Source of the DNA: Candidatus Omnitrophota bacterium
GTDB taxonomy: Bacteria; Omnitrophota; Omnitrophia; Omnitrophales; Aquincolibacteriaceae
Length of the DNA stretch: 38,564 bases
Assembly: GCA_022711115.1 (NCBI GenBank)
Contig: JAKLFP010000004.1
Span: 242,625-281,188, forward strand
Direction of reading: 5' to 3'
This document shows positions 8,301 to 23,300 of this stretch, piece by piece. Within the stretch, counting starts at the first letter, position 1, and every line of letters starts with the position of its first letter. The notes below the pieces were generated by a model. It ran no database searches, had not been told where the DNA came from, and saw only the letters and a program-made list of their open reading frames with translations. A program made the position numbers and the translations under genes.

Positions 8301-11300
8301 TATCAGAATTTCAGCGCAGCACAGTTGGCGCAAGAGGCGCGTAAACTTCCGGAGGGATTAAGTTTTTGGGGAAGAGTTAAATACCGGGGGGTGGCTTTTT
8401 TGAAGAGGCTTGTCACTGGCCGCCTCGCGCTTGATCTGGTCAAAATGGGCCCTCATATCCTCGACAATTTCTTCTATAACTTCTACCGGAAAAAAATCGG
8501 TTTTTATTGGTTCCGCTCCGGCGCTGGATTTTTGAAACCCAAAGCGCCACTGCCGCGTGAATTATCCATCGATGTGCTCGCGGGCGCCATGCTGAGCGTC
8601 TCGAAACCGAATTTCGGCCGTGATTTCCTTGATTGGCAAAAAGGGACTTTGATTGAGCGGGGAATCTATCATGTATTTTTAAAGCATGAAAATGTAGTGA
8701 CGATGCTCAATGGTCTACAGTTTGGAACAGCGCCCGGGGATGTCCTGTTTCGCCGTCTTGACAAGGCTCTGATTCAGCCGTTTGTGGTTCCCACATTGCA
8801 ATTTCTGCAAAAGCGTTGGAAATTGGCTTTTTTCGGCGCTATTGGTCTTGCGATCGTTACTTTCTTTTTACCGGCCAGCCTTGTGGGCGTTAGCCTCCTC
8901 GGCAGTTTTGGTGTGTGGGCGATTCATGCAACGGCCGGTGTTCCTGTGATCGGAATCACCGTCGGTGCTCTTGTTCATTCTTTCGCGTTGGCCGCTTTTT
9001 TGAAAACTGCGGTTCTTTCATTTCAATTAGTCGTGCCATCTTTTTCTCAGAAATATTCAAATGCCAAAATTGATCAGGTGATTCTTAGGCAGTTGCAGGG
9101 GTTGAGAGAAATTAAAAACCTCGATTTCTTGACCATTCGCCAGATTGTCCGACAAATCGTTGGCGCTGAATTAGCTATAGATCAGAAATTGGTTTTACTG
9201 CAAGAGCTTCAAGCCATTCTTCCTGAAGTTCGTTACCAGAATTCTGTGGAGCGGACTCTCCTGACCCATTTGATCCATGAAGAATTGAAAAACTTGACAG
9301 AACAATCCGCGGCCCAGGCGCGTGCGCCTCCTACGATTCAATTAAAAACGCCGGGTTTTTTCAAACGCCAAATCCTTTATCCCTTCATGGGGGTTTTAAA
9401 AGCACTTATTTCGAACCCTTTTGCTGAAAAGGGTTTTTACGGAGCATGGGCGGTGAGTACGTGGGGCATGGCGATTGTGGGCGGCGAAATTGCGGCGTTT
9501 GCCGGCGGCGAAGGCTCGGCGGTTAATCCAGCGGAGTATGGCGCGGTTCAGTGGGCTGTTTCCCAGTTTACGGATAATCAGCACATCATACAGGGCCTTT
9601 CATTGCCCGTGACGTTTGTGGAACATCAGGCTATTGGCTGGGGTCAGAATTTATTGCAGTTTGCGGAGCATGTGACACATATTCCGGTTTCGGACACCGT
9701 CTTGAAGGGTGAGGCTCGTTTGTTGGGGGCATTTGGCTTTCACACAGAAGCCGGGGACTTTGCTTTGAGCGGATGGAATATCAACGAGATCTCGATGTTT
9801 CAGTATGCACGGCTTCAAGCCGAAGATGCTGCGAATCAAGGTTTGAATGCGGGGTTAGCACAAGAAACAATTCAGGGTTTGAAGGACGGCAAGTTTCTCA
9901 CTGCTGCGGAACGTGCCAGGGAATTTGAACGGATCCAGTTGAGTCTTGAGTTAGCTGCTGTCGAAAAAAACATATCAAAACTTCCGCTTGTTTATCAGAG
10001 CACGGCAGAAGTTCTGGAAGCTGCTAAAGCGATCAGGACTGCTTTGAGTGAAATTGAGTTTCCGTTGCGCGGGAAGGAAGCCCGTGTGGAATTGGCGGAT
10101 CTCGCCCAACAAGTAAAAATGCTTTTGCCAAAAGAAACGACTGTTGCTCAAAAGGCTGCGGAACAACCCAGCCCCGGTTTTTTTGCCAGAATTGTTTGGG
10201 CACTTAAAAGTACAGTTGTGACCGGTACTACGGGAGCTATGTTTGCGACGGTAACCCCTAGCATGGATTTTTCAAAATTCATACAAGCATTTAGAAAAGG
10301 GCCGCCGGTTTCCAATAGATCCGCAGGTGTTCCTGATCTGCCAAATCTGGCTTTTGAACTTGAGTCCGCAAGAAGAGCGACTGCGAAAGCTCCGATGCTT
10401 GCTCAAGTTTCAGCGCCTGTGGTGCCTGATCGAGAACCCGTGACGCTCCCCACGACGGTTGTGACCGGGACTTTGCCTCCTGAAGCAGAAATACCGGAAG
10501 TGGTGGCGCCTGTTCCGGCAATCATTCCAGAAAAATCTGAGGAACTCATCAAAACAAAGGAACTGCTTCCTGCCGTATCATCAGCGGATCAGATTCCCAG
10601 TTTCGATCAATTAAAAGAATCCGCCATCCTTTATGTGCTTAAGGATGTTTCCAAAGAAGATCAGGAGAAGTTCCGCAAGCAGGTGGAAGAGGCTCTCACA
10701 CAGGCGGCTTATGAGATTAGCGCGGAGTCATTGCCTGGAGAAGATGCTGCGACTGCCTTTAAAGCCAGGATCGAAGGCTTAAAGCTCCGGATTGATGCGC
10801 TTGCCCAAGCTTCGCAAACAGTGTCGTCGGCACCCGATGAGGAAGAAGCAAAACCAGTCATTGAAGCCTCGACGGGTCCAGCACTCCCCATGGAACTTTT
10901 TGTGGTGAGCCGCGATTTTGTAAAGACAGGTTCAAAAGCAGGGGAATGGATGAAATCAAAAAAAGATGTCAGACGATTTGACAGCCAGCACATACCGGAT
11001 GGTGCCGAATTTTTCTTTTATCAAGGCCGAGGGTTTTTGAAAGCGGGCACCAAGATTTTGGTTAAGGTGTCGGATGCCCGCGCTACCCACGTTCGTATCG
11101 GGAAGGATATATTTAAAATTGATCAGCGCAAAGTACCGCCGCCAACCGAGCCTGTGGAACCCAAGTTTTCGGAACTCCCGCCAGATAGGCCACTGATGTT
11201 GGGACAAGAAGCCATGATACGGCAGGCTTTAAGGGAAAAGATGGGAGAAACCCAGCCACCTGCGGCAAAGCCGGCTGATATGACTCCGAGCAGGGAAATT

Positions 11301-14300
11301 TCGGATAAAACCAAGCCGGCTGATGGGACAGTTGCTACGGTGATAGATGATAAAGTGACAGCTTCAAAAAGATTGGTTGAAAATATCCGGAAAAATAATC
11401 CAAACGTACGCATGACGGAGATTTTGGCTGAAAAACACAAGATCTCTATCAGGGAACCCTCGTTTCTTAAAGCCTATTTTGAAGTGTGGTATGCGTTCCG
11501 CCGTTCTTATCAGAAAATAGAGGATCCCGGATATAGCGTGCCTGAAACTTTCTCTCTCGATGGCGGCTCACCCCTTGTGACAGTGCCGTTGGAAACGACC
11601 TCTCCAGTTGTAGAGGCACTGCCGATTCCAGACATGCAAATTGAAGGTTATCGGCTTAAACTTGTTTTTAATGAAAGTGGCCTTGAATATTCAGTCATTC
11701 TTCCCATCTACGAAGGAGGAATTGAACCGGATGTCAATTATTACTATGCCGAACAGGCTATTGCAAACGGGCAATATGGCGTCTATGTGCTTGACACGGA
11801 TGCCAGCCGGCTTTCGGAGCTCAATTTAAGTTCAGGTTACACGGTGGTCTCTGATCCGCGGCTCACCCAGGCTACGGCACTTGTTGATAGTTTTCATTTT
11901 GGCTTCTCCGACGGTGATACGGAAGGGTTGAGCGCTTTCTTAGCGACGCATATGGATTCGAACGGGACCTTGACACTCACAAACGCTGAAAATGGAAACG
12001 TTGTTTTTCAGAATTCCGCCAGTGTATGGCTCAGTGCTTATAAACAAGCGATGGACGTGATCATCGATCCGCGGTCGGGAGCCGGGATACGCGACTTTTA
12101 TGGTCTCCCTGATAATGTGACCTATACGGACATTCTTATCGCACCTCCGACAACGCGTCCCATGACCGATCAAGAAAAGCGATTGGAAGAAGTGCGAAGT
12201 CTGATCGGGGCTTATGTCAGCGGCTACTACAGTCCGGATCCTAGAGTTCAGCAAAATTTCCGGCAAGTTTTCAGCAATAAATCCATAGCGCAGATTTTTG
12301 AATCCATGAGCAGAGTCTTACCCGAAGTCCAAAGAGCGTATACACGGCAGATGAATGTAAGCGGGAATACGGCAGATGCCGGTACCTTGGCTTATTTTAC
12401 CCAGTTGGATCTTGCCGGAGTCGATGTCCAGGAAGCCTTGATGGGAGCTGAATTTTATGCGGGGGGCAGGGTCGAGCTTCTTTTAGACAGTGATGTTTAT
12501 ACTGAAAAACACAAGCGGACCCATTTAACTGAGGCGGCGAAGGCACAGGTGGAGGCAACACGAGTGGAGGCATTAGAAGAAGCTGCGGGTTATGTCGCGG
12601 ATTCAAGTTTGCTTAAAAAAGAACTTGCGACGGTACAGAGACAGCAACAGATCCTGGAGGCCATGTGGAATGCAGCGGATGCGAAAAGGAAGACCGGCAG
12701 TATCAGCGATGCCAATCTTGTCGACCTTTGGGATGCATATCTAAAAAGCAAAGAGCGTACTCAGTCGGTCCAGGTCCAGCTGCAGGTGACCGAAAATAGG
12801 ATCCGCGCCCTGATGGGGACAAAGGGATTGGATTATCAATTTGAAATTCCTCCTGGAGAATTAACGCCGCAGGCTTTTCTTCAAGCGCTTATCGATTCCG
12901 GGATCGATAAAAAGGTCATTTACCGGATCGAAATGCAGTTAGAAAAGGCCTTGGCGGCCGAGGCCGGAAGGATCAACCGCGTACGGACCGCGACAGGATT
13001 AAGATTTAATTATGATGTGACCCGGGCTTTAGATATTAATACCATCGGTGACAAGTATTCGCTTGTGGCCGTTCTTTTTCAATTATCGGGAGATCTGGAT
13101 GAAAGGCTCCAGCTTTGGAAACGAGATCGTGCGGCTTGGGTCTATTCACTCCAAAGCCTGGCGAGTACGCTTCGCCAGGTTCAAATTGAAAAAGAGGCGA
13201 GCGATCAGCGCCTTCAATCGGCGGCAGATATTGTCGAACGTCAAAAGGAAGTCGTGGCCAAAATGCAACAGGGTGTGGCTGTTTATCAGGAGCAATATCA
13301 AAGCGACAATATCCTTGGGCCGTTCCAGCATATGCTCGAAGTGATGGATTCCGCGACGGAGGAAGAGGTTAACCTCGCTCGTTTCCAGGCTTCTTTCGAG
13401 CTCGAGCAGGTACACAATGTGACCCTAACGGATGCCATCGCTCGCGCTCAGAAGGTTGTGGAAGAAAATCGCAAGCGTTTCGAAAAGGCCGGGATCAAAT
13501 TGGAAGAACTCGGCACGAAAGAACCGGAAAAAATGCAGCAAACGATTCTTGTGCATAATGTCGCCGATGTTGTGCGGTCAGCGACACTTCCTGTGGACGA
13601 AATTATGGCTCAAGCCCGCGTCGGGGAACTCGAGCATGGCCGGGTGAAATTTCTCGGCTATAGCGTCGAACTGGGGTTGATGCTGCTGGCTTTTGGGAAT
13701 TCCCTGAATCTTACAGGGGGCGATCAATTTTATACCTTGGGAGACGGTGCGACGCAGCTGATTAATACTCAGACAGGCGAGACTAAAAAACTTACCGATG
13801 TCAGAAATATGCTGCAGCTTTCAGCCAATGTTCGTGCAACGTTGATTGATTGGGGCCGGGGATCCATCAAATTCCAAAAGATGTTGGCGGGAGAAAACGG
13901 GAAACTCATAGCGGAGGCAGGAAAAGTCGGTCTCACCTGGCAAGTTGCTTTTACGCTGCATGAACTCGCCCGTCTTAAAGTGCGTGAGGAGATCGCAGCC
14001 AAAAACCTGGCGGCAAGCCGTGAGGCATATGCTCTCAATCGTGAGGCTTTTAAGAATCGGCCGTATATCAAAGAACGGGAGACCGTGGTAAATGCCGAAG
14101 CTCAAGTGGCTCTCAATGAGAGAGAATATGCGCAGATCGAGGGCCTTATCGAACAGACCAAGAATAAACTCAAGTTGATTCTGCTGTTGCCCAAAGATCA
14201 GGACATCGAATTTGCCGATGATTTTTCTATGGCGAATCTTGAAGAGCAGTTTCCCTTTCTTAAGGCCTATCCCGATATCTTTGATTCCAAAAAGGAGTTT

Positions 14301-17300
14301 ACAGAGCACGGGCGTCAAAAAATGATGGCTGTGAGTAAAGCCTTGGAAGACATTCAGCAGCAGATGCAGAAAATGATCAAGGTCAAGGACGGAAAACCAA
14401 CGGGTCCTGCGGCGCTTTTAGAAGCCCAGGAACGTTTGAAAAATATCCAGGCGACCCTGGATCTTCTTATGAATGGGAAAATTCCTAGTGAAGAGCAAGA
14501 AGGCCAACTCACTATGATCGTTTTGAACTTGCTTGAGATCGACAGTGATCTTCAAGGGCCTCAGTTTTATCAATTGGGAGATGAATTCTTGCGGCTTCGG
14601 CTGATTCTCGGGGATCTTTCCGGAGCACACCAGCACCTTGTCATGATGCAATATCTCAACCACGCCTGGAACTATCTCTCCCAATCTCGCATCAAGCAGG
14701 TTCGTCAATTCAATGTGGCGATTTCCGGAAATGTGGGTTATGGAGCTGGTTCATGGAGCGGCGGCGTCTATCCCAGCCCCGATCCCGTCACCTATCCCAT
14801 TCGTTCGGCGTTGGCTCATGCCGGAAGTTGGCTGAAAGATCACGCGGGGGTCGTCGGCAAGGGTGGGGACGCGATCCTTGGGCTTGTGAATTCAGTGATA
14901 GGGGGAGATCCTCGTACCACTTGGGACCAAATGCAAAAACTCCAAAAGTTAGCGGAGCAGCAGCGTATTCAATTCGACTATTTTATCCGTTCCGAACGCG
15001 TGGAGCTTAAAAATCTGACGAAATACCATGATTATTATTCCCAGCGCATCGCACTTCTGCAAATAAAACGGGAGACGATCGATAGAGAACAACAGCATTC
15101 TTCCTGGTGGCGGATGTATCAAGCCGGTCTTTTTGGGTATTACAGTGCGGACGAAAACTTCGAATATTCCAGGGGGCGCATCGATCTTGAACTGAACGAG
15201 CTCCAATGGGCGCGGACGAAAGTCGAAGAGGAAATCCGTCGGCGGGGTTGGTCTACCGTTGAACATGCTAGAACAAGCGTGAACCAAAATGGTCTTAGCG
15301 CCAAGCTTCACGCGGATGTCCAGAGTGTCAAAACGGCGGTAGCTGCGGCAGCCCAAGCGGATCAGCAATTCAGTGTTACCGCCTATCAGGAAACCCGCAG
15401 GACGGCCGCGAACGCTATCGAAGTTGCGCTCCAGAGAAATCAGGCCGAGATGGATCGAGAAAGTGTCCGGTTGCTTAGCAGCAGTGTTTTGGATGTTTTG
15501 CCGGATGCGACCATCGGCAGCAATCTCAGCGTTGGTTTTTCAAACAGTTTTGATTATATCAAAAATCTCGAAGACTTTTTTGCGCCGACGCTGGTCTGGA
15601 CCGTCAATATCAATTTAATGGATTTGGCCGGACAGCTGCAGCGGCTGCGGCTATCCAAAGCGCGCGCTGAAGAGCAAGGCCTGCAGACTGAGTTTTACGC
15701 CCAACAGCACGAGGTGGCCAGAAAACTTGTGACTTACCTTCAAGCAAAAATGACGCTTGAGGATTATCGCGAAATGCAAAAGACCCGGGCGGGCCGGCTT
15801 CTTCTGAAAAGCCAGGCGCGTTTGCGTCACGCTGCGGATGTGACAGAGGGTGATGTGTTGATTGCAGAGCGGCTTGTGAACCAGGCGGAAGAAGATGAAA
15901 AAACAGCTCAGATTGAACTGGAGCTGGCGCAATCGGAATTCAATTCAAAATTCAATGTCCAGCTGGACCTGAAGAAACTCACCGACCAGCAGGGGCAAGA
16001 TTTGATGACTTTGATGAACAGTCTCATGGTTTCCATTCAGGAGAGCGGGGATGTTCGCCAGAGTCCGGAGCTTAAGGAAATTCGAGAACGTTTGGCAAAT
16101 CAGCGCGCGGTTCTGACGCGCACGTGGGGGGAAAAGGCCGCCATGTATCTTCAAGTCACTTTATCGGAAAACTATACCGGTCCTGTTGCCAAAATAGGGG
16201 GGAGTTGGGTGGTTTGGGGAAGCGGGAATATCGCGCGCATCCTTATGGCGAAAAAAGATATTGAAATGAGCAAGGTCCAAGAGGAAGCGCACCAAGTCGC
16301 TCAAATTCTGGAAAAACAAAATGTCATGGCGCAGGCCCAGCACTCCCAAAGAAAAATGATCATGGCGTTAGAGCGGGTGCAAATGCACCAAGCTATTCTG
16401 GAAGGGATTTTTGATAAAATGGACCGGGAAGCGATGGTCGCCGGAACCGCAGCGACTTTTCTGGATAATACCAAAAAAGCCTTTGATGCTTACAGCCAGG
16501 CGAAAGCGGAACTTGTGAAAGAATACTTCGATCTTGTTCAGTTGGCCGTGGATCTTGGCCTGCCTGAAGACACATTCCTGATGGGAGAGGACAGGGGCTC
16601 TGAAGGAGATTCGCGCGCGCCGCCGGTACTGTCTGAAGAATTTGAAAGATTACAGAAGCAGCCGTCTCCCATCCCTTACCAACCTCCCATTGAAATGGCT
16701 CCCGCAGTGCCCGAGGAACTGATTTCCTTTGAAAAAGTTCAAAATCCTGAGATCCAAAGCGAAGTAGATGCCCTCGTCAACCTTTTCAAGGTCGAGGACC
16801 AGGACGCTGGCAAAATCGAAAAGGCCAAGCAAGAGGCAGTTGATGCGGAAAAACAGTCTGGGGAAAAAATGGCCGTTGCGAAAAAGGCGGCCGCGGAACT
16901 GCAGAAAAACTTGGACGATAGCATTGAGGCCCTCAATGAAATTCAAACATTGCGCGCCGCCGTCGAGCAGGCAAAAACAGATGCCCAGAAATTACAAAAA
17001 GACCGTCTTGCTTTATTAAGGGAGTTGCGCGCTAAAGACGCGGTGGCAGAAGCGGCGCTGGCCAAGTCACAAAATGCCTTTCAGCGGCTATGGGGTTGGA
17101 TTTTTGGAGGGGAGGCAAGAAAGGCCGCTGATCTGAAGAAAGAAGAAAAATATTTGAAGGACGAGCAGGTAGTCCAACTGGATAAGCAGATCAAGGATTT
17201 AGAGGAAGGCATTAAAAAGAAAGAATTGGAAATCACCATCCTGGCCGAGAAATCGCAAAAACTCCAGTCGGAATTTCAAGTCAAACAAAAAGCAGCCGCT

Positions 17301-20300
17301 GACGCTCAGACGGCCGCGGATGCCGCGCGTCGTGATGCCAGTCAAAAAAAGGCTGCGGTGGATGCCATGATCGCGGATCACGAGAACTTCCTTCGGGCCA
17401 AAAATCTTCTCGCGAATATTTTTGAAGTCTACGCCGCCAAGCACAAGATCCCGGTAAAGCCTTGGGCGCAGACGCTGGTGGCGCTTTGGGCAGATGCCCA
17501 GCAAAAAGGGCTGTTGGCGAACGGCTATTTGGGGTCGCTGGTGGCAAAGGATGAAAAACTCGGGAACCTTTGGGCCAATATTGAAAAATCGGTTTCTTTG
17601 ACGGATAAGTCAAAAAAGCAGCTCGAGCTTATGGGGATTGATTTGAAGCTACTCCACTTCTTTGGACGATTTGCCTTAATGTCGCAGATGCTGGAGACCA
17701 ATCCCTATTTTATGGGACTTATGGAAAAAATGGGTAATCCGTCTCGAGAGCAGCTTGTCGCCAAGTGGTCGGAGGTCATGCGAGCGATGTGGGATGCCAA
17801 GAAGGCTGCGGAAGATTCCAGAAGTTGGTATGGGTGGCAGCATAGCATCAATGACTCCGGCGACTGGATCCTTTTTGTGTGGGCCTTGCGCTTTGTGGAA
17901 GAAAAAGAGAAAACGAAGAACCCCGCTCTCAAACTCGATGCGGCTTATATGAACGATCAGCGCCGTATTGACGAAGTCCATAATGCGGCGAAAAATTTTA
18001 CGCAAGACAATTTCGCATTTTTGGTCGAATTCCATTGGGTGGACCCCGAAGTAGTTCACCGTGGTGTGGAACTTGCGCGCCGGGCGTATGGTCTTGCGGT
18101 TATGGGGGATCAGGCTGCCTTTCCTAATGATATCGACAATAACCTTGATCAGGCCTCCGGGATTACGGCCTGGCTTGAAGACTCCTTCCGAAGGAATGTC
18201 TGGGGGGAAGTCGTTGGGATCGAGGAAAAGATAAAATCCCTAGAGACCCTACAGAAAACACGAGTTCTCACACCTGAAGAGCAGGATCAGTTGGAGAAAC
18301 TTCGTGCGCAGCATAAACTGGCCGTCCATCGAGTTCAAGATCAAGAACTTGCCCGCGCACAAAAGCTTCACGAGTTGGTGGAAGTCATCCGTAATCCTGA
18401 AGTTTTCGGCGAACCTCCGCTTGAACTCATGAATTCAAGGATCGTCCGAGCCTGGCAGGCTATCGATAAAAAATTCAGCGAAGTGCAAGCCCAGCTCGGG
18501 CGTACAGATTTATCTCCTGAAACCAGGGCAGCTCTTGAAAAGAACCTGGTTGAATTGGGGGTAGAGCGCACGGAACTGGAAAAGAGGAAGAACGCCGAGA
18601 TCGCCAAATTCAAGCAGGCTGGGCCTCTCGGAATGGCGATCGCGATTTTGCGGCAGACGGAAGGTTATCAGTTTGATGATAGAGAGGAGCGGGAAGAGTT
18701 TCTTAAGGAGAAGTCTCCGGAGGTGCGTTTTAACGACGTTGTCCGTTTGATCAGAGTCAGCGCGAATTTGTATCACGTGTTCAAGGAAAATGGCATCCGA
18801 AGCGATCTGAATCCCTGGGACTCCTCCGGCAAGAGCTCCGGATGGCTGATGGGCCGCGCCCAAGATGTTATCGAAGACTATGAGACATGGCAGGAAATGT
18901 TCGATCAAGATGGCAAAGTCAAGGATGTCGAAAAAGTCCGCGCGTTTTTCAACGAACCTGACGGAGATTATTCTCAAATCAAAAGGAATCCCCAGGTGAT
19001 CGGTTTTGCCCGGGAACTCCTGGGGATAGCGCCCCAGCTGCGTTTCGGCACCGAGCAGGAAGATTTTATAGATGCGGTAGCCTTTGGCTTTGCCAAGCAC
19101 AAGCTGTTGAATCCTCTGATTACCCAGGCTCAAATCGGCCGCTTGGCCCAGAGAATGAGAGAATTCTTGCAGGATCCCGTAAAGGTGCAGCAAGTCATCG
19201 GGCAGTCAGAACGCGAACTCCATGCCTTATACCCCGGAAAAGGAGCGGATGCGAAGTTCCAGTTTACACGCCGCACGGATATGGGCATTTTCATGAGTTT
19301 TCTCTTGAATGCCGCGGAAGAAGGTTATGGCCAATTTCTCTGGAAAGACGAACGTGTTCTGGAGATTCTTGAGAAGGATCCGCAAACTGTGTCGGCAGTC
19401 ATCGACCTAGCCAACCGCGTGCGTGCCGCGAGAGGGATTGACGAACGCATCACGCGCGAAAGCATCAGCCAGAGACGTTTTCACCGCGGTGAGATCATGG
19501 GCTATCTTTTTAACCTCGTTTCTGAGAACCCCGAAAGATTTCTGAATAAGCTCAACGACGCCCTTGGGTTGTTAAAAGACAACAGCACCTATGAAGGGAA
19601 AACTCCTCTGCAATGGGCTGTGGCACTTGCGAATCAGCGTGAAGAGGCGATATCCGGCCGCCAAGGCCGTTTTCAACCTGTCTTCCAGCCTGTCAGTGAG
19701 GAAACATTCCTCACAAACAAGATCCAGTGGAATCGTGTTTTTGCAGAATTGGTCGGGATGGCGGACAAAGAAGGTGTCAAAAAATGGGTGGACATAAGCC
19801 GTGTCACGCTGGAGCGCCTGAGTGATCCGCAAAAGCGAAGAGCAGGCATGGAACATGCCCAAAAATATTTCGATGCTCTCTATGGCGCAGGCGTTTATCA
19901 CCTCGTAAACGAAAATGTTTTTAACGAAAGCCTGGAGGAGAATGAAGATTTTAAAACGGACCGGATCCTTCGCGGCCAGGTACTGGGGTGGTTTGGGGCT
20001 TCCGCGGAAGAGGGGCAGCGTGATTCAAGCTGGATCAGCTGGCTCCAGAAAAGCGATGAAGCCGTCAGACGTCTAGAAGATCCGCAGCAGAGGGCCGTAC
20101 TTTTAGATGAAGCCCAGAGGCTTTACACGGCGATTAATCCTAACTTGAATATGAGTTTTTCCGGCGACAATCTGGTGGTCAGCCCGCACGTTCAGGCATT
20201 GGCAATCAATTGGCTGATGACCCGCATCGACGGCGGTTGGGACCAGACCGGTAATCTCGCGAACCGGCTTATTTATTTGATCAAAGACCGGCCGACCCTC

Positions 20301-23300
20301 CTTAAATTGCTCGACGAAAGCAAAACAATCGAACAATTACTGGTCGAAGGTTCCCAGCGGGATTTCAGTGAAAGCGCTTTTCGGCAGGATCTCGGAAAAG
20401 TCCAGGGCCGGGTTTTGAGCTGGATGGTATCACGGCTTGTCGACGGTTTTGAATTGACGGAAGGGCTGGCTGATCGCCTGAAATCCTTCATGTCCAAGAA
20501 AGAAAACCGTGACAATCTTTTGTGGGTGGGGGAACGCGTTAAATTCCTGCAGCAGTTTGACGGCAATATCAGTGAGATTAATCCCGCGAATTTTGCCTCG
20601 CCGCTGGACCTTGATGACCGGGAGGATCGCGGTATCGTTCTCGGTTCTCTGATGAACCAGCTATTGGACCGCGGTGAAGAGCAGGCAGCCAGAGATTTCG
20701 AACAAGCGCGCACCCTTTTGGTAAGCAGGTCCTTCCTCGATTATCTGGCCCCGGATTTGGAAGCGGATAGACTCCTGCTTCAAGATACGGCCATGAATCG
20801 CAAGGAGAAGGCTTTGCGTTTGAGAATGCCCGGGCAAATCGGATACTGGATGGGCAAAGGATCTGACGAGTTGAGGAAAGGGTTGAAGCCGGATGATGTG
20901 CTGGGCTATCGTGAAAATTTCTTCAGTGCGGTCAATGAGAACCGTCAAAATACGGATTATCAGGCCATCGCGGCTTCCAGGCGCACCAACGATGAGAAAC
21001 TGCGCCAGGAGCAGCAAGTGAATGAAAAGCTCTTGTCGGCCAGAGATCGCAATGAGCGTAAAAGAATCATGGCAGAGTATTCCGTGTTAGCGACGGCCGG
21101 CGGGATGGAAACTTCCTGGGCCAGGACGCGTCTGCGGTTTTCTAATCACCTGAAAGACCTCATGGAACAGGACGTCCAGGCAGAGACGAAAAAGGCAATG
21201 GACGCATTTTTTAAATATTTGCGTGAAATACGTCAGGAACCGATTCTGCAGGATTATTTCAAAGAGCTCGATCAAAAAGATCCAAGCTATGCGGATTCGA
21301 TCGCGGGATCTCTGGCGTTGCAGCGCCACGCAGGCGGATTATCGGATCAAGAGTACAAGAAGATAGCGGTGTATATCGCGCAGTCCGCGAAAGACCTGAA
21401 GGCAACGATGGGAGGCGATGTGATGCCGCCGAGCATTGTGATGGATTTCGCGAGGAAAATGCTGTTTGATCCCGGTATCGATTATGCCAAGTACCTTAAA
21501 ACGCGGCATCATGAATATGAAAAACTGGCTTGGAACGTGCCGTGGCGGACTCACCGCGTGATCAAGGAATTGTATCAGAGTCTGATGGGCCGGGAACTTG
21601 TCGAAGTCGGCGCGGAAGATGCTTATCAGCTCATGCTGGAAGCGGGCGCTGATCAGGAGTTAAGCCGTCTGGCCGGCCGTTTCATCGATATGAACGGAAA
21701 GCTTTCCATTGATTCCGTGGAGCTTAAAGGAGTCGTTGAGGATATCGAATCCCGGATCGCGCAGATTGAAAACCTGGAACAGCGCGCCAAAATCCGTGAA
21801 CAGTTCAGGCACATACGGCTCCACCGTGAGGATAAAAACATCCTGCTTTCCTTTGTGCAAATGCGCAAACACGCTGCTCAAAATGGCATGACACTGCCGA
21901 GGATCGTGGAAGAATTTATCCAAACGAATCCCCAGTATTTGAGGATCAAGGAACGCGCGGATTATGAAGACAGGGTTGCCTTAGATTTTAAAGAAAAGAG
22001 AATCATGCAGGCCGCGCAGTTGACCGAAGATCATCTGCCCCAAGCGGCGGAATCCCAGAGGAAAGTTCTTTTGTGGTCATCAATCATCGTTGTTTCCGTT
22101 TTCAGCTTTGCGATTATCGTTCTTTCCAACATATCAAAGATCCTAGGGGCGCGTGCCAGACCTGCGTTCAAAGCCCTTCTAGAGAGATTCCAAGAATTAA
22201 TAAAACTTATCCCAAAACTTGATCCGTCCAAGCCGGAAGAGAATAAAAGACTGGTTGCGTTGAACAAGGAACAGAAAAGTGTTCGGACAGCGATTAATGC
22301 ATCTCTCAATGATAGTTTTAATGATTGGAAGCGTCTTAGCAGCGAACTTACCAAACTTAGAAAAGAGGCTGGGACAGAACCGTCGGATGAATTCACAAAA
22401 AAGATAGAAGAGTTGGACAAAAAAGTGGCTGGCGCAGAGCAGAACCTGGCGCAGATGTTTAAGGATTTAGAATCTACGGAAGCTGGTTTTATTGCTCAAA
22501 AAGTGAAGGCTCTGGATCTTGAAAAGCTCAAAGCCTTTGGGCTTCTCTCGGGGGCCGGTGCCATTTTCTTGGCGTCAATGACAGCAATTATTCTTGGTGT
22601 GTTTTCTGTTGTCTCTTTTCCGATAATTTTGCTTGTTGGATTAGCTGAGCTATTGCCGTTTGTTGGCGTTGCAGTTTTCAAATTGGCGGCTAATCTACGG
22701 GGTTTGACTGATTTTCAAAATTATCTGAGGAAGAAATACTCCATTGGTACAGAAGGCGGAATTTCCGGTGAAGGTCCTGGCGTTGGGCGTCCGAGCGAGC
22801 CTTCCGCGCGATCCGAATTGCGTGGTGAAAGCGCACCGATTTTCTTGCCATCCTTGAAAACGATTGAGAAACGGCTTGCGAAAGATCCTAACTATGCAAC
22901 GGAAGAGAATTTTGAACCGTTTAGAAAAGTACTTGCAGGGGAAGACGAAAAGTTTCGAAAGATGCATCAGACGATCGAACGTGTTACCGAGGGACCTACT
23001 AACAAGATTTCACGTGTTGCCAATTGGCTTGGGAATGCGGCCTTTTTCTTTGGTGGTATATATGTTTTATCTCTGGCTGTAGGGGCCTGTTTATTTTTGT
23101 TAGTCATTCTTCCAATAGAGTTAGTATCTCTTAATGGACATGAAGTGCCGGCGTGGGTCGGTACCTGGCTTGGATTCTGGTGGGAGGGATTGATAGCGTT
23201 TTTTATTGGAATAATGAATGAAGGGAATGACCATCCATTTTTAAAATTACCTGCCCATGTTGCTACGAAACTTGGTGCTATTTTTAGCTCTTTTTATTAT

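Noticed and set aside
18510-19193. 227-codon minus-strand open frame
   Set aside because: It is antisense to the ~70-residue repeat region of the giant gene, has no ribosome site and resembles no family; it is a shadow.
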